From NCBI RefSeq assembly GCF_001456935.1, contig NZ_KQ758483.1, positions 620,001 to 684,000 on the forward strand: a stretch of 64,000 nucleotides of DNA, given 5' to 3'. A program made the position numbers and the translations under genes. A model generated the notes under the pieces. That model saw only the letters and a program-made list of their open reading frames with translations. It was not told the DNA's origin and ran no database searches. Each line of letters opens with the position of its first letter. Positions within the stretch are counted from its first letter, which is position 1. Positions 36,696-46,017 of the stretch are shown piece after piece. The stretch comes from [Bacillus] enclensis. GTDB taxonomy: Bacteria; Bacillota; Bacilli; Bacillales; Bacillaceae_B.

Positions 36696-38147
36696 ATGAT
36701 TGTTAAAACAGTAACGAAAAAGAGCATACTAATCGTTCTTGTTCTCTTACTCGCATACTCTTCATTATTTATCTATCTCACAACTGAGAAAGATGAAGAC
36801 AATATCATGACAGACGTAGGACGGTTGATGCCGACTAAAATCAAACAAGTAGTGAAAGGGCAGGAAGAAAATAGTTTGATTGATACCGTCATGGATGCGA
36901 ATGAACAGGATTTGAAGCTGTCGATCGCCGGCAAGCGCCACAGCCAGGGTGGACATACTTACTACCCTGATGGAGTTGTATTGGATATGACTGATTATAA
37001 TAAAATTCTTCATGTCGACCCTGAAAGAATGACCATTCATGTTCAAAGCGGAGCAACATGGGATGATGTTCAGCGGGCTGTTAACCCCTATGGACTGGCG
37101 GTAAAAGTCATGCAGTCACAAAATATATTCACTATAGGAGGTTCTCTGTCCGTTAATGTCCACGGCAGGGATATACGCCACGGGTCGTTGATTGAAACCG
37201 TGAACTGGTTCAGGTTATTGAAGCCTGACGGTACAGTGGTAAAGGTGTCAAGAACAGAAAACAGCGAATATTTCCCCCTGGTGATCGGAGGATACGGCTT
37301 GTTCGGTGTCATACTGGATGTGGAACTTCAACTGGCAGAAGATGAATTGTACAAAACAAGAACAAAAGAAATGTCTTTCAAAGAGTATACAGGATACTTC
37401 AATAATCATGTATTGGCAGATGAGGGGGTAAAGATGCATCTTGCCAGAATATCGACCGCCCCGGATTCATTTTTGAAGGAAATGTATGTTACAGATTATA
37501 TGCTTAGTGAGACCCGTGAAGATTACAGTTCTCACAGTAAACTTAATGAAGAAAGGTTCACATTTTTAACAAAGTTCCTTCTCGGATTATCTCGTGATTT
37601 CGATTGGGGAAAAAATGCGTTCTGGAAAATGCAGAAGTCATTTTTCCTGCACAGGAGCGGTAATACCGTGACGAGGAACAATGTCATGCGCTCAGAATCT
37701 GAGTTTCTGGAATATGAGGCGAAAAACGACACCGATATCTTACAGGAATATTTTGTGCCTGTAGATGAGTATGAAGCGTATATAGATGATTTGAGGGTGT
37801 ATCTTGAGGACCGGGATTTGAACTTGATCAACATTACAGTCAGGTACGTGGGTCGAAACAATGATGCACTGATGTCTTTTGCGAAAGAAGATATGTTTGC
37901 ACTGGTACTTCTCATCAATCAGGGGATGGATGAAGAAGATATATCAGCAACTGGTGAAACGGTCAGGGGGATGATCGACATTACGCTGGATCACAGAGGC
38001 AGTTATTATCTGCCTTATTTCGAGTATCCGACAAAAGAACAGTTAAAAGAGGCGTATCCTGCAAGTGAAATGTTTTTTAAAGAGAAAAGAAGACTTGATC
38101 CCGACGAAAGATTCATCAATCAATTTTATGAGGAGTACGGCTTATGA
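36696..38147 (+). CDS. Membrane-anchored FAD-dependent oxidoreductase (FAD_binding_4 type)
   Basis: The 483-residue protein begins with a single N-terminal membrane segment ([18 protein letters not shown]) and continues with a PCMH-type FAD-binding domain: [18 protein letters not shown] near residue 74, [16 protein letters not shown] near 113, [18 protein letters not shown] near 141. This resembles aldonolactone or alditol oxidases and other VAO-family enzymes, where the His of the GKRHSQGG region may carry FAD. The substrate is unknown. ATG 36696 follows TTGGGGG. It overlaps the next gene by 4 bases (ATGA), so they are translationally coupled. Confidence 0.85.
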   Translation: MIVKTVTKKSILIVLVLLLAYSSLFIYLTTEKDEDNIMTDVGRLMPTKIKQVVKGQEENSLIDTVMDANEQDLKLSIAGKRHSQGGHTYYPDGVVLDMTDYNKILHVDPERMTIHVQSGATWDDVQRAVNPYGLAVKVMQSQNIFTIGGSLSVNVHGRDIRHGSLIETVNWFRLLKPDGTVVKVSRTENSEYFPLVIGGYGLFGVILDVELQLAEDELYKTRTKEMSFKEYTGYFNNHVLADEGVKMHLARISTAPDSFLKEMYVTDYMLSETREDYSSHSKLNEERFTFLTKFLLGLSRDFDWGKNAFWKMQKSFFLHRSGNTVTRNNVMRSESEFLEYEAKNDTDILQEYFVPVDEYEAYIDDLRVYLEDRDLNLINITVRYVGRNNDALMSFAKEDMFALVLLINQGMDEEDISATGETVRGMIDITLDHRGSYYLPYFEYPTKEQLKEAYPASEMFFKEKRRLDPDERFINQFYEEYGL

Positions 38148-38671
38148 AGTGGTTCATTTTTTCGCAAAGTTTTGCTTTGACTGCCGCCAGTGTTTCGTTT
38201 CCTTTTTATTTGCTCTTCATTCAGAATATCGGCCGTTCGTTTTCTTCATTTGGCTTTGCTTATGGGTTATTCACACTGAGTGCGGCGCTCAGCCAGCGCC
38301 TGATAGGGAAGTGGGCTGATCGATCAGGGGGAGTGAAGCTCCTGATCTTTTATGCTGTCGGAATGAGTTTTATCTTCCTTCTCATACCATCTGTCAACAC
38401 TATAGAGAAAGTCTATTTCATTCAAGTGGTCCTCGGCATCCTGGGTGCAATACAAAAGACTAGCGAAAAGCTCGTACTCAGCGAAATGCCTTATAGGGGA
38501 AGAAGAGGGAAGATGATAGGAAATTATCATTTCTGGACTTCTTTATGTTCCAGTCTCGCCGTCATGGGAACGGGACTGTTGTTGAATTATTTTGCCATAA
38601 GCTATATTTTCTATGGCTGCTCCATATTCTTTCTTGTAAGCGGCATCGTATTGATTATGAGCAGGACTTGA
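38144..38671 (+). CDS. Half-length MFS transporter (about six helices)
   Basis: The 175-residue hydrophobic protein matches the N-terminal half of a major-facilitator transporter. It has about six membrane helices and the motif-A loop [13 protein letters not shown] near residue 52 between helices 2 and 3. Full MFS proteins have about 400 residues and twelve helices. No second half follows in any frame before the next gene, so it is either a truncated relic or a true six-helix protein that works as a dimer. The ATGA overlap with the FAD oxidase gene argues for a kept function. The ribosome site (GAGGAG) lies inside the upstream gene. Confidence 0.75.
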   Translation: MKWFIFSQSFALTAASVSFPFYLLFIQNIGRSFSSFGFAYGLFTLSAALSQRLIGKWADRSGGVKLLIFYAVGMSFIFLLIPSVNTIEKVYFIQVVLGILGAIQKTSEKLVLSEMPYRGRRGKMIGNYHFWTSLCSSLAVMGTGLLLNYFAISYIFYGCSIFFLVSGIVLIMSRT

Positions 38672-38793
38672 GCGCTTTCTCTCTCTTATTCTTCCATTTA
38701 TTGAAATGAAGAAGGATTATTTAACCAAATCATCTAATACTAATAAAGAAGTATTTTTCGGAATTTTCAATAATAAATTACAGGGGGATTCAG

Positions 38794-41193
38794 ATGAATG
38801 GAGGAACCGATCTACAACCGTTGAAGATAAAGAGAAAGAAACGGACAATCGTTTTACTGTGGTCGCTTGGAGTGCTTGGGTTCCTGCTCGTCGGGGGGCT
38901 AATCGCGGCGGATTTTTATGTGGAAAGGTCATTACCCGTGATTTCCGGAACGATCTCTTTGAATGGGTTGTCTCATGATGTGGAAGTGACGAAAGATGAT
39001 CAGGGCGTTCCGCATCTATCGGCGAAATCGGAAAAGGACTTATTCATTGCCCAAGGATATGTTCAGGCCCAGGATCGTCTATTCCAGATGGACTTAAGCA
39101 GAAGACAGGCATCCGGCCGGTTAAGTGAAGTCATCGGGGAAAAAACCGTAGAAAGGGATAAGTTTTTCCGGACGCTCGGCCTGAGAAGGGCTGCAGAAGT
39201 CTCGTATACAGCTTATCCTGATGAAACCAAGCAGATACTTGAATGGTATGCAGAAGGGGTCAATGCATACATGGATCAAGCAAAGGAGAAAGGAAGACTG
39301 CCTGTAGAATTCACCCTTTTGGGATACAAACCGGAAGAGTGGACACCGGTTGATTCATTGACCATTGGAAAGTATATGGCATTTGATCTGGGGGGGCACT
39401 GGCAGGGCCAGGCCTTCAGATACTGGGCAATGAAGAATCTTCCCGAGGAAAAGGCATACGATCTGTTCCCCTCATATCCTGAAGATGCCCCTGAGATTCT
39501 TGCATCAGTAGGTGATTCTGGTTTAGACATTGAAGCCTCTTTTGCATCTTCGGTAATACCCCCTGAATATAACGGCAGCAATAACTGGGTCGTGAGCGGG
39601 GAGAAAACGGCAAACGGAAAACCGCTTCTTGCGGATGATCCCCATTTGTCGCTGGGCACACCTTCGATTTGGTATCAAATGCATTTAAATGCACCGGATT
39701 TGAATGTGAGCGGAGTTATATTTGCGGGTATTCCGGGTATTATTCTCGGTCATAACGAAGAAATCGCCTGGGGTGTGACAAACACCGGCCCGGATGTCCA
39801 GGATTTGTATGTGGAGAAAAGGAACCGTAAGGACCCATCATTATTTCTTTACGATAATAATTGGGAAGAAGCGACTATCATTAAGGAACCGATTGCTGTC
39901 AAGGGCGGGGAAGATATTCCTTATAGAGTCACCATTACAAGACATGGACCTGTCATTTCCGAACGCGCCTCTCAATCAGATGATGATGGTCAGGTGCTTT
40001 CACTCAGGTGGACCGCCTTAGATCCGAGCCTTGAGCTGCAGGCAATCCTGAATATGAATAAAGCAGGTAATTGGGAAGAATTCGAGACTGCCCTGGAGGA
40101 TTTTCATACGCCAACCCAAAATTTCGTATTTGCATCTAATGACGGAACAATCGCATATAAAGCAAATGGAAAGATACCTGTACGGAATAAAGGAGACGGA
40201 CTTCTTCCTGTTCCGGGATGGGAGCCGGAATACGAATGGCAGGGGTTCATTCCTTTTGACGAACTGCCTGTGACTGTAAACCCTGCCAGCGGATTCATCG
40301 CCACAGCAAATAATAAAGTGATCGATGATAGTTATCCTTATCATATCAGCAACCACTGGGCCCAGCCGTACAGGTATATGAGAATCGCTCAATATCTTGA
40401 GCAACAGGATAACTTGACAATTGATGATATGAAAACTCTTCAGATGGACAAGGTCAATCTACATGCTGCCGAATTTCTGCCCTTTCTTTTAGAAGATCTA
40501 AAAGTACTGGAGTTGACAGCAGAACAAAAGGAAGCTGTCAAACTGCTTGAGGAGTGGGACTACGAAGATGATAAATCACGTGCGGCACCTTTATTGTTTC
40601 ACTCCTGGATGGATACCTTATCGAAAGATATGTTCAAGAAAGAGATTCCGGACACCATGATGGACCTTTTTGAAGGGCGGCAGGGTATTGTGGATGAAAT
40701 GCTCCGTAATGCGCATAAAGGGGAAGAATCGAATTGGTTTGAACCTTTTGGGGGATATAAAGCATATTTAAATGGTACTTTGAAAAAAGCCTTAAAAGAA
40801 TTAGAGGAATCTTATGGGACTTCCATGAATGATTGGAAGTGGGGCGAATACCACAAAGTGTACTTTGAGCATCCCGTTTCAAGTGCGTCGCCGTTGTTAA
40901 AATGGTTTTTCAACAGAAAAGATCCCATTCCTGTAGGGGGGAGCAGGGTGACTGTTCAGGCAGCCAGCTATAATAATGAAGGAATTGTCAACCATGGCGG
41001 TTCATGGAGGTTTGTAATTGATACTGCCGATATGAATGAAGGATACCATATTGTCGGTCCAGGCCAGGCAGGTCACTTCAAGAGTGAATGGTATGACAAT
41101 CAAATCGAAGCATGGGTAAAAGGAGAGTACCACTCGACTCATTTAAATGATGAGATGGAAGGCATGAATAAATTAGTATTGAAAGCTGAATGA
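38794..41193 (+). CDS. Penicillin acylase (penicillin amidase) family N-terminal-nucleophile hydrolase
   Basis: The 799-residue precursor starts with a cationic segment and one membrane helix (TIVLLWSLGVLGFLLVGGLIAA), followed by an A-chain, a spacer, and the B-chain that begins at the nucleophile serine. NGSNNWVVSG places this at Ser262. It would be exported and cut autocatalytically to give the active heterodimer. Family members hydrolyse penicillins, N-acyl-homoserine lactones or other acyl amides; the substrate here is unknown. ATG 38794 follows CAGGGGGATT. It lies 120 bases after the half-MFS gene with no clear terminator between them. Confidence 0.92.
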   Translation: MNGGTDLQPLKIKRKKRTIVLLWSLGVLGFLLVGGLIAADFYVERSLPVISGTISLNGLSHDVEVTKDDQGVPHLSAKSEKDLFIAQGYVQAQDRLFQMDLSRRQASGRLSEVIGEKTVERDKFFRTLGLRRAAEVSYTAYPDETKQILEWYAEGVNAYMDQAKEKGRLPVEFTLLGYKPEEWTPVDSLTIGKYMAFDLGGHWQGQAFRYWAMKNLPEEKAYDLFPSYPEDAPEILASVGDSGLDIEASFASSVIPPEYNGSNNWVVSGEKTANGKPLLADDPHLSLGTPSIWYQMHLNAPDLNVSGVIFAGIPGIILGHNEEIAWGVTNTGPDVQDLYVEKRNRKDPSLFLYDNNWEEATIIKEPIAVKGGEDIPYRVTITRHGPVISERASQSDDDGQVLSLRWTALDPSLELQAILNMNKAGNWEEFETALEDFHTPTQNFVFASNDGTIAYKANGKIPVRNKGDGLLPVPGWEPEYEWQGFIPFDELPVTVNPASGFIATANNKVIDDSYPYHISNHWAQPYRYMRIAQYLEQQDNLTIDDMKTLQMDKVNLHAAEFLPFLLEDLKVLELTAEQKEAVKLLEEWDYEDDKSRAAPLLFHSWMDTLSKDMFKKEIPDTMMDLFEGRQGIVDEMLRNAHKGEESNWFEPFGGYKAYLNGTLKKALKELEESYGTSMNDWKWGEYHKVYFEHPVSSASPLLKWFFNRKDPIPVGGSRVTVQAASYNNEGIVNHGGSWRFVIDTADMNEGYHIVGPGQAGHFKSEWYDNQIEAWVKGEYHSTHLNDEMEGMNKLVLKAE

Positions 41194-41200
41194 TAACCAG

Positions 41201-41246
41201 CGTCTTATATCTTCCTTGTATGCAGTGAGGATATAAGGCGTTTTTA
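41201..41246 (+). terminator. Terminator after penicillin acylase gene
   Basis: CGTCTTATATC / GGATATAAGGCG hairpin followed by TTTTT. Confidence 0.85.
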
Positions 41247-41367
41247 AAATCTGCCTTCAAAAACTGTGTAAAAAAACTGAAATGGGGTATACTATCAAGA
41301 TGTGATTTTATAAACTATTATGGTACGATAATATGTAAAGGAGAATTACATAGAAAGCAGTGAAAGT

Positions 41368-42324
41368 ATGGCTCATACTACAAAAGAAAAGCTGATTGTG
41401 CTGATCGGTCCGACAGCTGTCGGAAAAACCAAAACCAGTATCCATCTGGCCAAGTCATTTAACGCAGAGATCATCAGCGGGGATTCCATGCAGATTTATA
41501 AAGGAATGGACATAGGCACAGCGAAAATCACCATTGAAGAAATGGAAGGGGTGCCTCATCATTTAATTGATATTAAAGACCCGAAGGAATCGTTTTCTGC
41601 TGCCGAGTTTCAACAGCTGGTAAGGGAAAAAATTTCAGAAATTCACTCGCGCGGGAAAATACCGATGATTGTTGGCGGGACGGGATTGTATATTCAATCC
41701 GTCATTTATGATTATCAATTTACCGATTCACCTGGAGATGCTGAATATAGGTGTACACTCGAAGAGAGGGTGAAGGATGAAGGAATCGGTCCCCTTTATG
41801 ACGAACTGCAGCGTATTGATCCCTCAGCAGCAAAAAATATTCACCCAAATAACACAAGGAGGGTGATCCGGGCGCTGGAGATTTTTCACTGTACAGGTGA
41901 AACGATGACCGATTATCAATCAAGTCAGATAGATGATCCCCTGTATGAAACAGCTCTGCTTGGTCTTACCATGGATAGGGATAAGCTCTATGACCGCATA
42001 AATAAGAGGGTGGATATCATGGTGGAAGAAGGTCTCATCGAAGAAGTTAAAACGCTGTATAATCAAGGCGTTCATAATGTCCAATCTGTACAGGCCATCG
42101 GTTATAAAGAAATCTATGAGTACCTGGAGGGGAGAATAAGCTTTGACCGGGCGATTGAGACCCTGAAACAGAATTCCCGCAGATATGCAAAGAGACAGCT
42201 GACCTGGTTCCGTAATAAAATGGATGTAACCTGGTTTGATATGACACCAGAAGAGGACCACGATAAAATAATCAGCGGGATTTCTGAATTTATTGCAGGA
42301 AAGCTTGAACTAAAGTCGAATTAG
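41368..42324 (+). CDS. miaA: tRNA dimethylallyltransferase
   Basis: The 318-residue enzyme adds the dimethylallyl group to A37 of tRNAs, producing the substrate of MiaB (encoded at 5.8 kb). The P-loop is LIGPTAVGKTKTS near residue 11, and SGDSMQIYKGMDIGTAK near 37 is the family signature. ATG 41368 is in MAHTTKEKLI. hfq follows 30 bases later, the common miaA-hfq order. Confidence 0.97.
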   Translation: MAHTTKEKLIVLIGPTAVGKTKTSIHLAKSFNAEIISGDSMQIYKGMDIGTAKITIEEMEGVPHHLIDIKDPKESFSAAEFQQLVREKISEIHSRGKIPMIVGGTGLYIQSVIYDYQFTDSPGDAEYRCTLEERVKDEGIGPLYDELQRIDPSAAKNIHPNNTRRVIRALEIFHCTGETMTDYQSSQIDDPLYETALLGLTMDRDKLYDRINKRVDIMVEEGLIEEVKTLYNQGVHNVQSVQAIGYKEIYEYLEGRISFDRAIETLKQNSRRYAKRQLTWFRNKMDVTWFDMTPEEDHDKIISGISEFIAGKLELKSN

Positions 42325-42354
42325 TTAAGTAGAGATAGAGGAGGAGGACTAAAC

Positions 42355-42588
42355 ATGAAACAATCCATTAATATTCAAGATCAATTTCTCAACCAGTTGC
42401 GTAAAGATAATTCACTATGTACGGTATTCCTATTGAATGGCTTCCAAATCCGCGGCCATGTAAAGGGATTTGATAATTTCACCGTCCTGTTTGAATGTGA
42501 AGGGAAACAGCAGTTGGTTTATAAGCATGCAATTTCTACATTCGCTCCTCAGCGGAATGTGCAAATAAATTTTGAAGAGAGCAATTAA
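42355..42588 (+). CDS. hfq: RNA chaperone Hfq
   Basis: The 77-residue protein has the Sm1 motif ([15 protein letters not shown]) and the Sm2 motif (YKHAISTF) of Hfq, which forms hexamers that bind small RNAs and mRNA. The C-terminal tail is short, as in other Bacillus. ATG 42355 follows GAGGAGGAC. Confidence 0.97.
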   Translation: MKQSINIQDQFLNQLRKDNSLCTVFLLNGFQIRGHVKGFDNFTVLFECEGKQQLVYKHAISTFAPQRNVQINFEESN

Positions 42589-42624
42589 TCGTTTAGTTCC
42601 AGTACTAATGAATTGAAATTGACA

Positions 42625-42657
42625 AAGCTGCCAGATCTATTTTCAGGCAGCTTTTTT
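42625..42657 (+). terminator. Terminator after hfq
   Basis: AAGCTGCC / GGCAGCTT stem followed by TTTTT. Confidence 0.9.
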
Positions 42658-42932
42658 ATATGCTCACCCATATTCTTGATACTTTTGATAATGAAAAATG
42701 AAAAGGTTGAATAGAATGATATGAGAATCAATTTGAATCCTTAACTTGAAATCTAATAAGGATGAAGCCGGGATGCATTTCAACAGTCTGAACGTCAATG
42801 ATTCTGTATATTTCTCGGGAAAGCGCATGATATGACAGGATTCTGCGTTTTTTTCATTTATTCTTTATAGGCATTTGTCTCCCAAAAAGGCCTCTATGTA
42901 TTAACTGTCTGCAGAATGGTGAGGTGAAATAA

Positions 42933-43901
42933 GTGGAACAGCAACCAATGAGAATGAAAAATAACGGGCAAATCAGTATTGTCCTGAATTCCCAAAAACG
43001 CAATTCGGTGAGGGATACCCTGAAGCCCGATAGCCTGCCTCAATCACAACCACTCCCTCAAGAGCATGTGGCTCTAAAGGAGATTGAAGAAGAGTTAGGG
43101 GCTCTTGTCGGGATGGAAGAAATGAAAAAGATGGTCAAAGAAATTTATGCATGGATTTATGTAAATAAAAAACGGGAAGCCATGGGGTTAAAAGCTGGAA
43201 AACAAGCTCTTCATATGATGTTCAAAGGTAATCCCGGAACCGGGAAGACCACTGTTGCAAGAATTATCGGGAAATTATTTTTAAAGATGAATGTTTTGTC
43301 GAAGGGCCATCTGATCGAAGCGGAAAGAGCGGATCTGGTCGGTGAGTACATTGGACATACCGCCCAAAAGACGAGGGATTTAATCAAAAAATCCCTTGGA
43401 GGAATATTATTCATCGATGAAGCGTATTCGCTCGGCAGGGGCGGGGAAAAAGACTTTGGTAAAGAAGCAATCGATACCCTGGTCAAACATATGGAAGATA
43501 AACAGCATGAGTTTATATTGATACTTGCGGGTTATTCAAAGGAAATGGATCATTTTCTAACGTTGAATCCCGGTCTTCAATCTAGATTTCCTCTGGTCTT
43601 TCATTTTCCGGATTATTCGGTGGATCAACTGATGGAAATAGGAAAAAGAATGCTGGACGAAAAACAATATGTATTGAGTTCAGATGCTGAGAGAAAAATC
43701 AGGGATCACTTACACTCTGCTAAAAATTCTTTATCGCCCATGGCATTTTCCAATGGAAGATACGTGAGGAATATACTGGAAAAATCAATCAGGACGCAAG
43801 CGATGAGACTGCTGCTTGAGAATTGTTACAGCAAGAATGATTTAATTACCATCAGAAGTAATGACCTAATCTTTTCAAAAGGGAATATCGAATCATTATG
43901 A
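42933..43901 (+). CDS. spoVK: Stage V sporulation protein K (AAA ATPase)
   Basis: The 322-residue protein is the CbxX/CfqX-type AAA ATPase SpoVK, needed for spore maturation in the mother cell. Its length is identical to B. subtilis. Walker A is FKGNPGTGKTTVAR near residue 97, Walker B is GGILFIDEAYSLGRGG near 158, and sensor/arginine-finger residues lie in LNPGLQSRFP near 211. The first 45 residues are variable. GTG 42933 follows GAGGTGAAAT. Position between hfq and hflX matches B. subtilis. No clear SigE promoter could be fixed. Confidence 0.95.
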   Translation: MEQQPMRMKNNGQISIVLNSQKRNSVRDTLKPDSLPQSQPLPQEHVALKEIEEELGALVGMEEMKKMVKEIYAWIYVNKKREAMGLKAGKQALHMMFKGNPGTGKTTVARIIGKLFLKMNVLSKGHLIEAERADLVGEYIGHTAQKTRDLIKKSLGGILFIDEAYSLGRGGEKDFGKEAIDTLVKHMEDKQHEFILILAGYSKEMDHFLTLNPGLQSRFPLVFHFPDYSVDQLMEIGKRMLDEKQYVLSSDAERKIRDHLHSAKNSLSPMAFSNGRYVRNILEKSIRTQAMRLLLENCYSKNDLITIRSNDLIFSKGNIESL

Positions 43902-43913
43902 CGGATGAACAGT

Positions 43914-43947
43914 AAAACCAGCATTCTATGAGAATGCTGGTTTTTTG
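43914..43947. terminator. Shared terminator between spoVK and the convergent TRIC gene
   Basis: Perfect stem AAAACCAGCATTCT ATG AGAATGCTGGTTTT with T-runs usable in both directions. Confidence 0.92.
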
Positions 43948-43952
43948 TGGTT

Positions 43953-44561
43953 TCAACCATGTGCCCTGAGGCTTCTATTGGGCAGCCGCCACTTGTACAA
44001 GTATGACAGGACACGCAGGGAGGTGGTCAGTATAAATAAAGTATAAAGTTCAAACGGTGAACTTGTAATACCCAGACCAACTGCCACTCCGCACATGACT
44101 GCCCAGACAGCATAAATTTCAGAGCGCAGTACTAGGGGCTTTCTTCCGGCTAACAGATCACGGATGATCCCCCCGCCGCTTCCGGTCAATACGGCTGCCA
44201 CGATGACGGCTGAAAGAGGATGATTCATCTCATATGCGTACAGGGCTCCCTGTATCGCAAAGGCAGAAAGACCTACTGCGTCAAAGAAGTTCCCCCATCG
44301 GCGCCAATGTTTTAATAGATTATTAGGGAAAATAAAAACGGCAGTAATGGCCAAGAGAGCAATTTGAAACAACATTCCCTGTTCCCATAAGGCCGAAACA
44401 GGCACCCCGATAAGCAGGTTCCTGATGGCCCCTCCGCCAAAGGCAGTGACGATGCCTAAAATGTAAACTCCCAATATATCATATTCTTCTTCCATTGCAA
44501 TGATCGCCCCGGATACTGCAAATGCAACCGTGCCGATGATGCTTAGTACTTCCCAGGTCAT
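43953..44561 (-). CDS. TRIC-type cation channel family membrane protein (UPF0126)
   Basis: The 202-residue protein has seven membrane segments in two similar halves of the UPF0126/TRIC family. Each half carries the glycine-rich GGGAIRNLLIG (near residue 41) or GGGIIRDLLAG (near 128) kink motif. Prokaryotic TRIC proteins are trimeric potassium or sodium channels. A glycine-linked role has been suggested for some members. It lies on the minus strand between spoVK and hflX, an insertion relative to B. subtilis. Confidence 0.9.
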   Translation of the reverse strand: MTWEVLSIIGTVAFAVSGAIIAMEEEYDILGVYILGIVTAFGGGAIRNLLIGVPVSALWEQGMLFQIALLAITAVFIFPNNLLKHWRRWGNFFDAVGLSAFAIQGALYAYEMNHPLSAVIVAAVLTGSGGGIIRDLLAGRKPLVLRSEIYAVWAVMCGVAVGLGITSSPFELYTLFILTTSLRVLSYLYKWRLPNRSLRAHG

Positions 44562-44748
44562 GTTATCCCCTCCTTGCCAGGTCTGTCATCCTATGTAATT
44601 AATAAGAGTTCGTTTATTCAAACATACTGATTTTAACACGAAAAAATACATTTGCAATCATTTTTGGTTACTTTAAAAATAGAGTTTGTATATCACTTTT
44701 GATAAGATGGAATTTATACAACTAATTCAGAAGAAAGAAGGGCGCTTA

Positions 44749-46017
44749 TTGCAACGAGATGTGAAAGAAAAAATCCTATTGACCGGTTGTCAGCTGGATG
44801 AAGATGATCTCCGTTTTCAATATAGTATGAAAGAACTTGAAGAATTGGCAAAGACAGCACAGGGTGAAGTAATGGCGGTGCTGTCTCAAAAACGGGACCG
44901 GATCGATCCCGGTACATACATAGGGAAAGGGAAGGTCGACGAGTTAAAGGCGTTGGAAGAACAATTCGACCCAGACATCATTATCTTTAACGATGAGCTT
45001 TCGCCAAGTCAGGTAAGGAATCTTTCAAAAATACTTGACGCCAGGGTAATCGACAGAACACAGTTAATCTTGGATATTTTTGCTCAGCGTGCAAGATCCC
45101 GGGAAGGAAAACTTCAGGTGGAACTTGCCCAGCTTCAGTATCTGCTTCCCCGTTTGATCGGAAAAGGCACTTCACTTTCAAGGCTTGGCGGCGGAATCGG
45201 GACCAGGGGACCGGGAGAAACAAAGCTTGAAAGTGACAGAAGGCATATTCATCGCAGAATCGATGATATTAAGAAGCAGCTTCAGACTATCGTGGAGCAT
45301 CGAGAAAGGTATCGTGAAAGACGGAAGAAAAATAATACCTTCCAGGCAGCCCTGGTGGGTTACACGAACGCAGGGAAATCTACATTATTCAACCGGCTTT
45401 CCACCGCAGAATCATACGAAGAGAATCAACTGTTTGCCACATTGGATCCGATGACACGGAAAATGGCTCTGCCGAGTGGTTACTTCACTTTACTGACTGA
45501 TACTGTCGGCTTTATACAAGATCTTCCCACCTCTCTGATAGCAGCCTTTCGCTCTACCCTTGAAGAAGTAAAAGAAGCGGATCTTCTATTACATGTTGTG
45601 GATAGTTCTAATCCAGATTATCATCAGCATGAAGAAACCGTTCAGTCACTGCTTGAAGAGCTGGGGATGGATGGGATGCCGATGCTGACCGTGTACAACA
45701 AGCGTGATATCATCCATCCGGAGTTTGTGCCTGTTAGCGGGGCAAATCAGATTTTGATCAGTGCGATTGACAGCGAAGACCGAAGGCAGCTTTTATTGAG
45801 GATAGAGGATATGGTAAAAAAACAAATGGATAAATATCAAGTACAGGTACCTTCAAATGAAGGGAAGGTTCTTTCCCAGCTCAAGAATGATACCATTTTA
45901 TTGAATCTGTACTTCGATGAGGATACCCAATTGTATGAAGCGGAAGGATATCATTTGAAAGACCATCAGATAAGCGGAAGCATCAAGAAATTTCAAAAGC
46001 AGAAGGGAAGCAAGTAA
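44749..46017 (+). CDS. hflX: GTPase HflX (YnbA)
   Basis: The 422-residue GTPase binds and splits stalled or hibernating ribosomes. The N-terminal HflX domain ends with GGGIGTRGPGETKLESDRR near residue 170. The G domain follows with VGYTNAGKSTLFNR near 203 (G1), DTVGF near 250 (G3) and NKRD near 315 (G4). TTG 44749 was chosen because AGAAGGG precedes it by six bases and the resulting length fits the family (420 in B. subtilis); upstream TTG 44686 lies in promoter-like DNA. The stop overlaps the ynbB start (TAATG). Confidence 0.93.
   Translation: MQRDVKEKILLTGCQLDEDDLRFQYSMKELEELAKTAQGEVMAVLSQKRDRIDPGTYIGKGKVDELKALEEQFDPDIIIFNDELSPSQVRNLSKILDARVIDRTQLILDIFAQRARSREGKLQVELAQLQYLLPRLIGKGTSLSRLGGGIGTRGPGETKLESDRRHIHRRIDDIKKQLQTIVEHRERYRERRKKNNTFQAALVGYTNAGKSTLFNRLSTAESYEENQLFATLDPMTRKMALPSGYFTLLTDTVGFIQDLPTSLIAAFRSTLEEVKEADLLLHVVDSSNPDYHQHEETVQSLLEELGMDGMPMLTVYNKRDIIHPEFVPVSGANQILISAIDSEDRRQLLLRIEDMVKKQMDKYQVQVPSNEGKVLSQLKNDTILLNLYFDEDTQLYEAEGYHLKDHQISGSIKKFQKQKGSK

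Noticed and set aside
38144-38671. Frameshifted full MFS gene continuing past 38671
   Set aside because: The 120 bases to the next gene hold no MFS-like hydrophobic frame, so no frameshift restores a second half here.
44686-44748. Longer hflX start (TTG 44686, or ATG 44707)
   Set aside because: No ribosome site, and the extension has no counterpart in the family; TTG 44749 has AGAAGGG at proper spacing.
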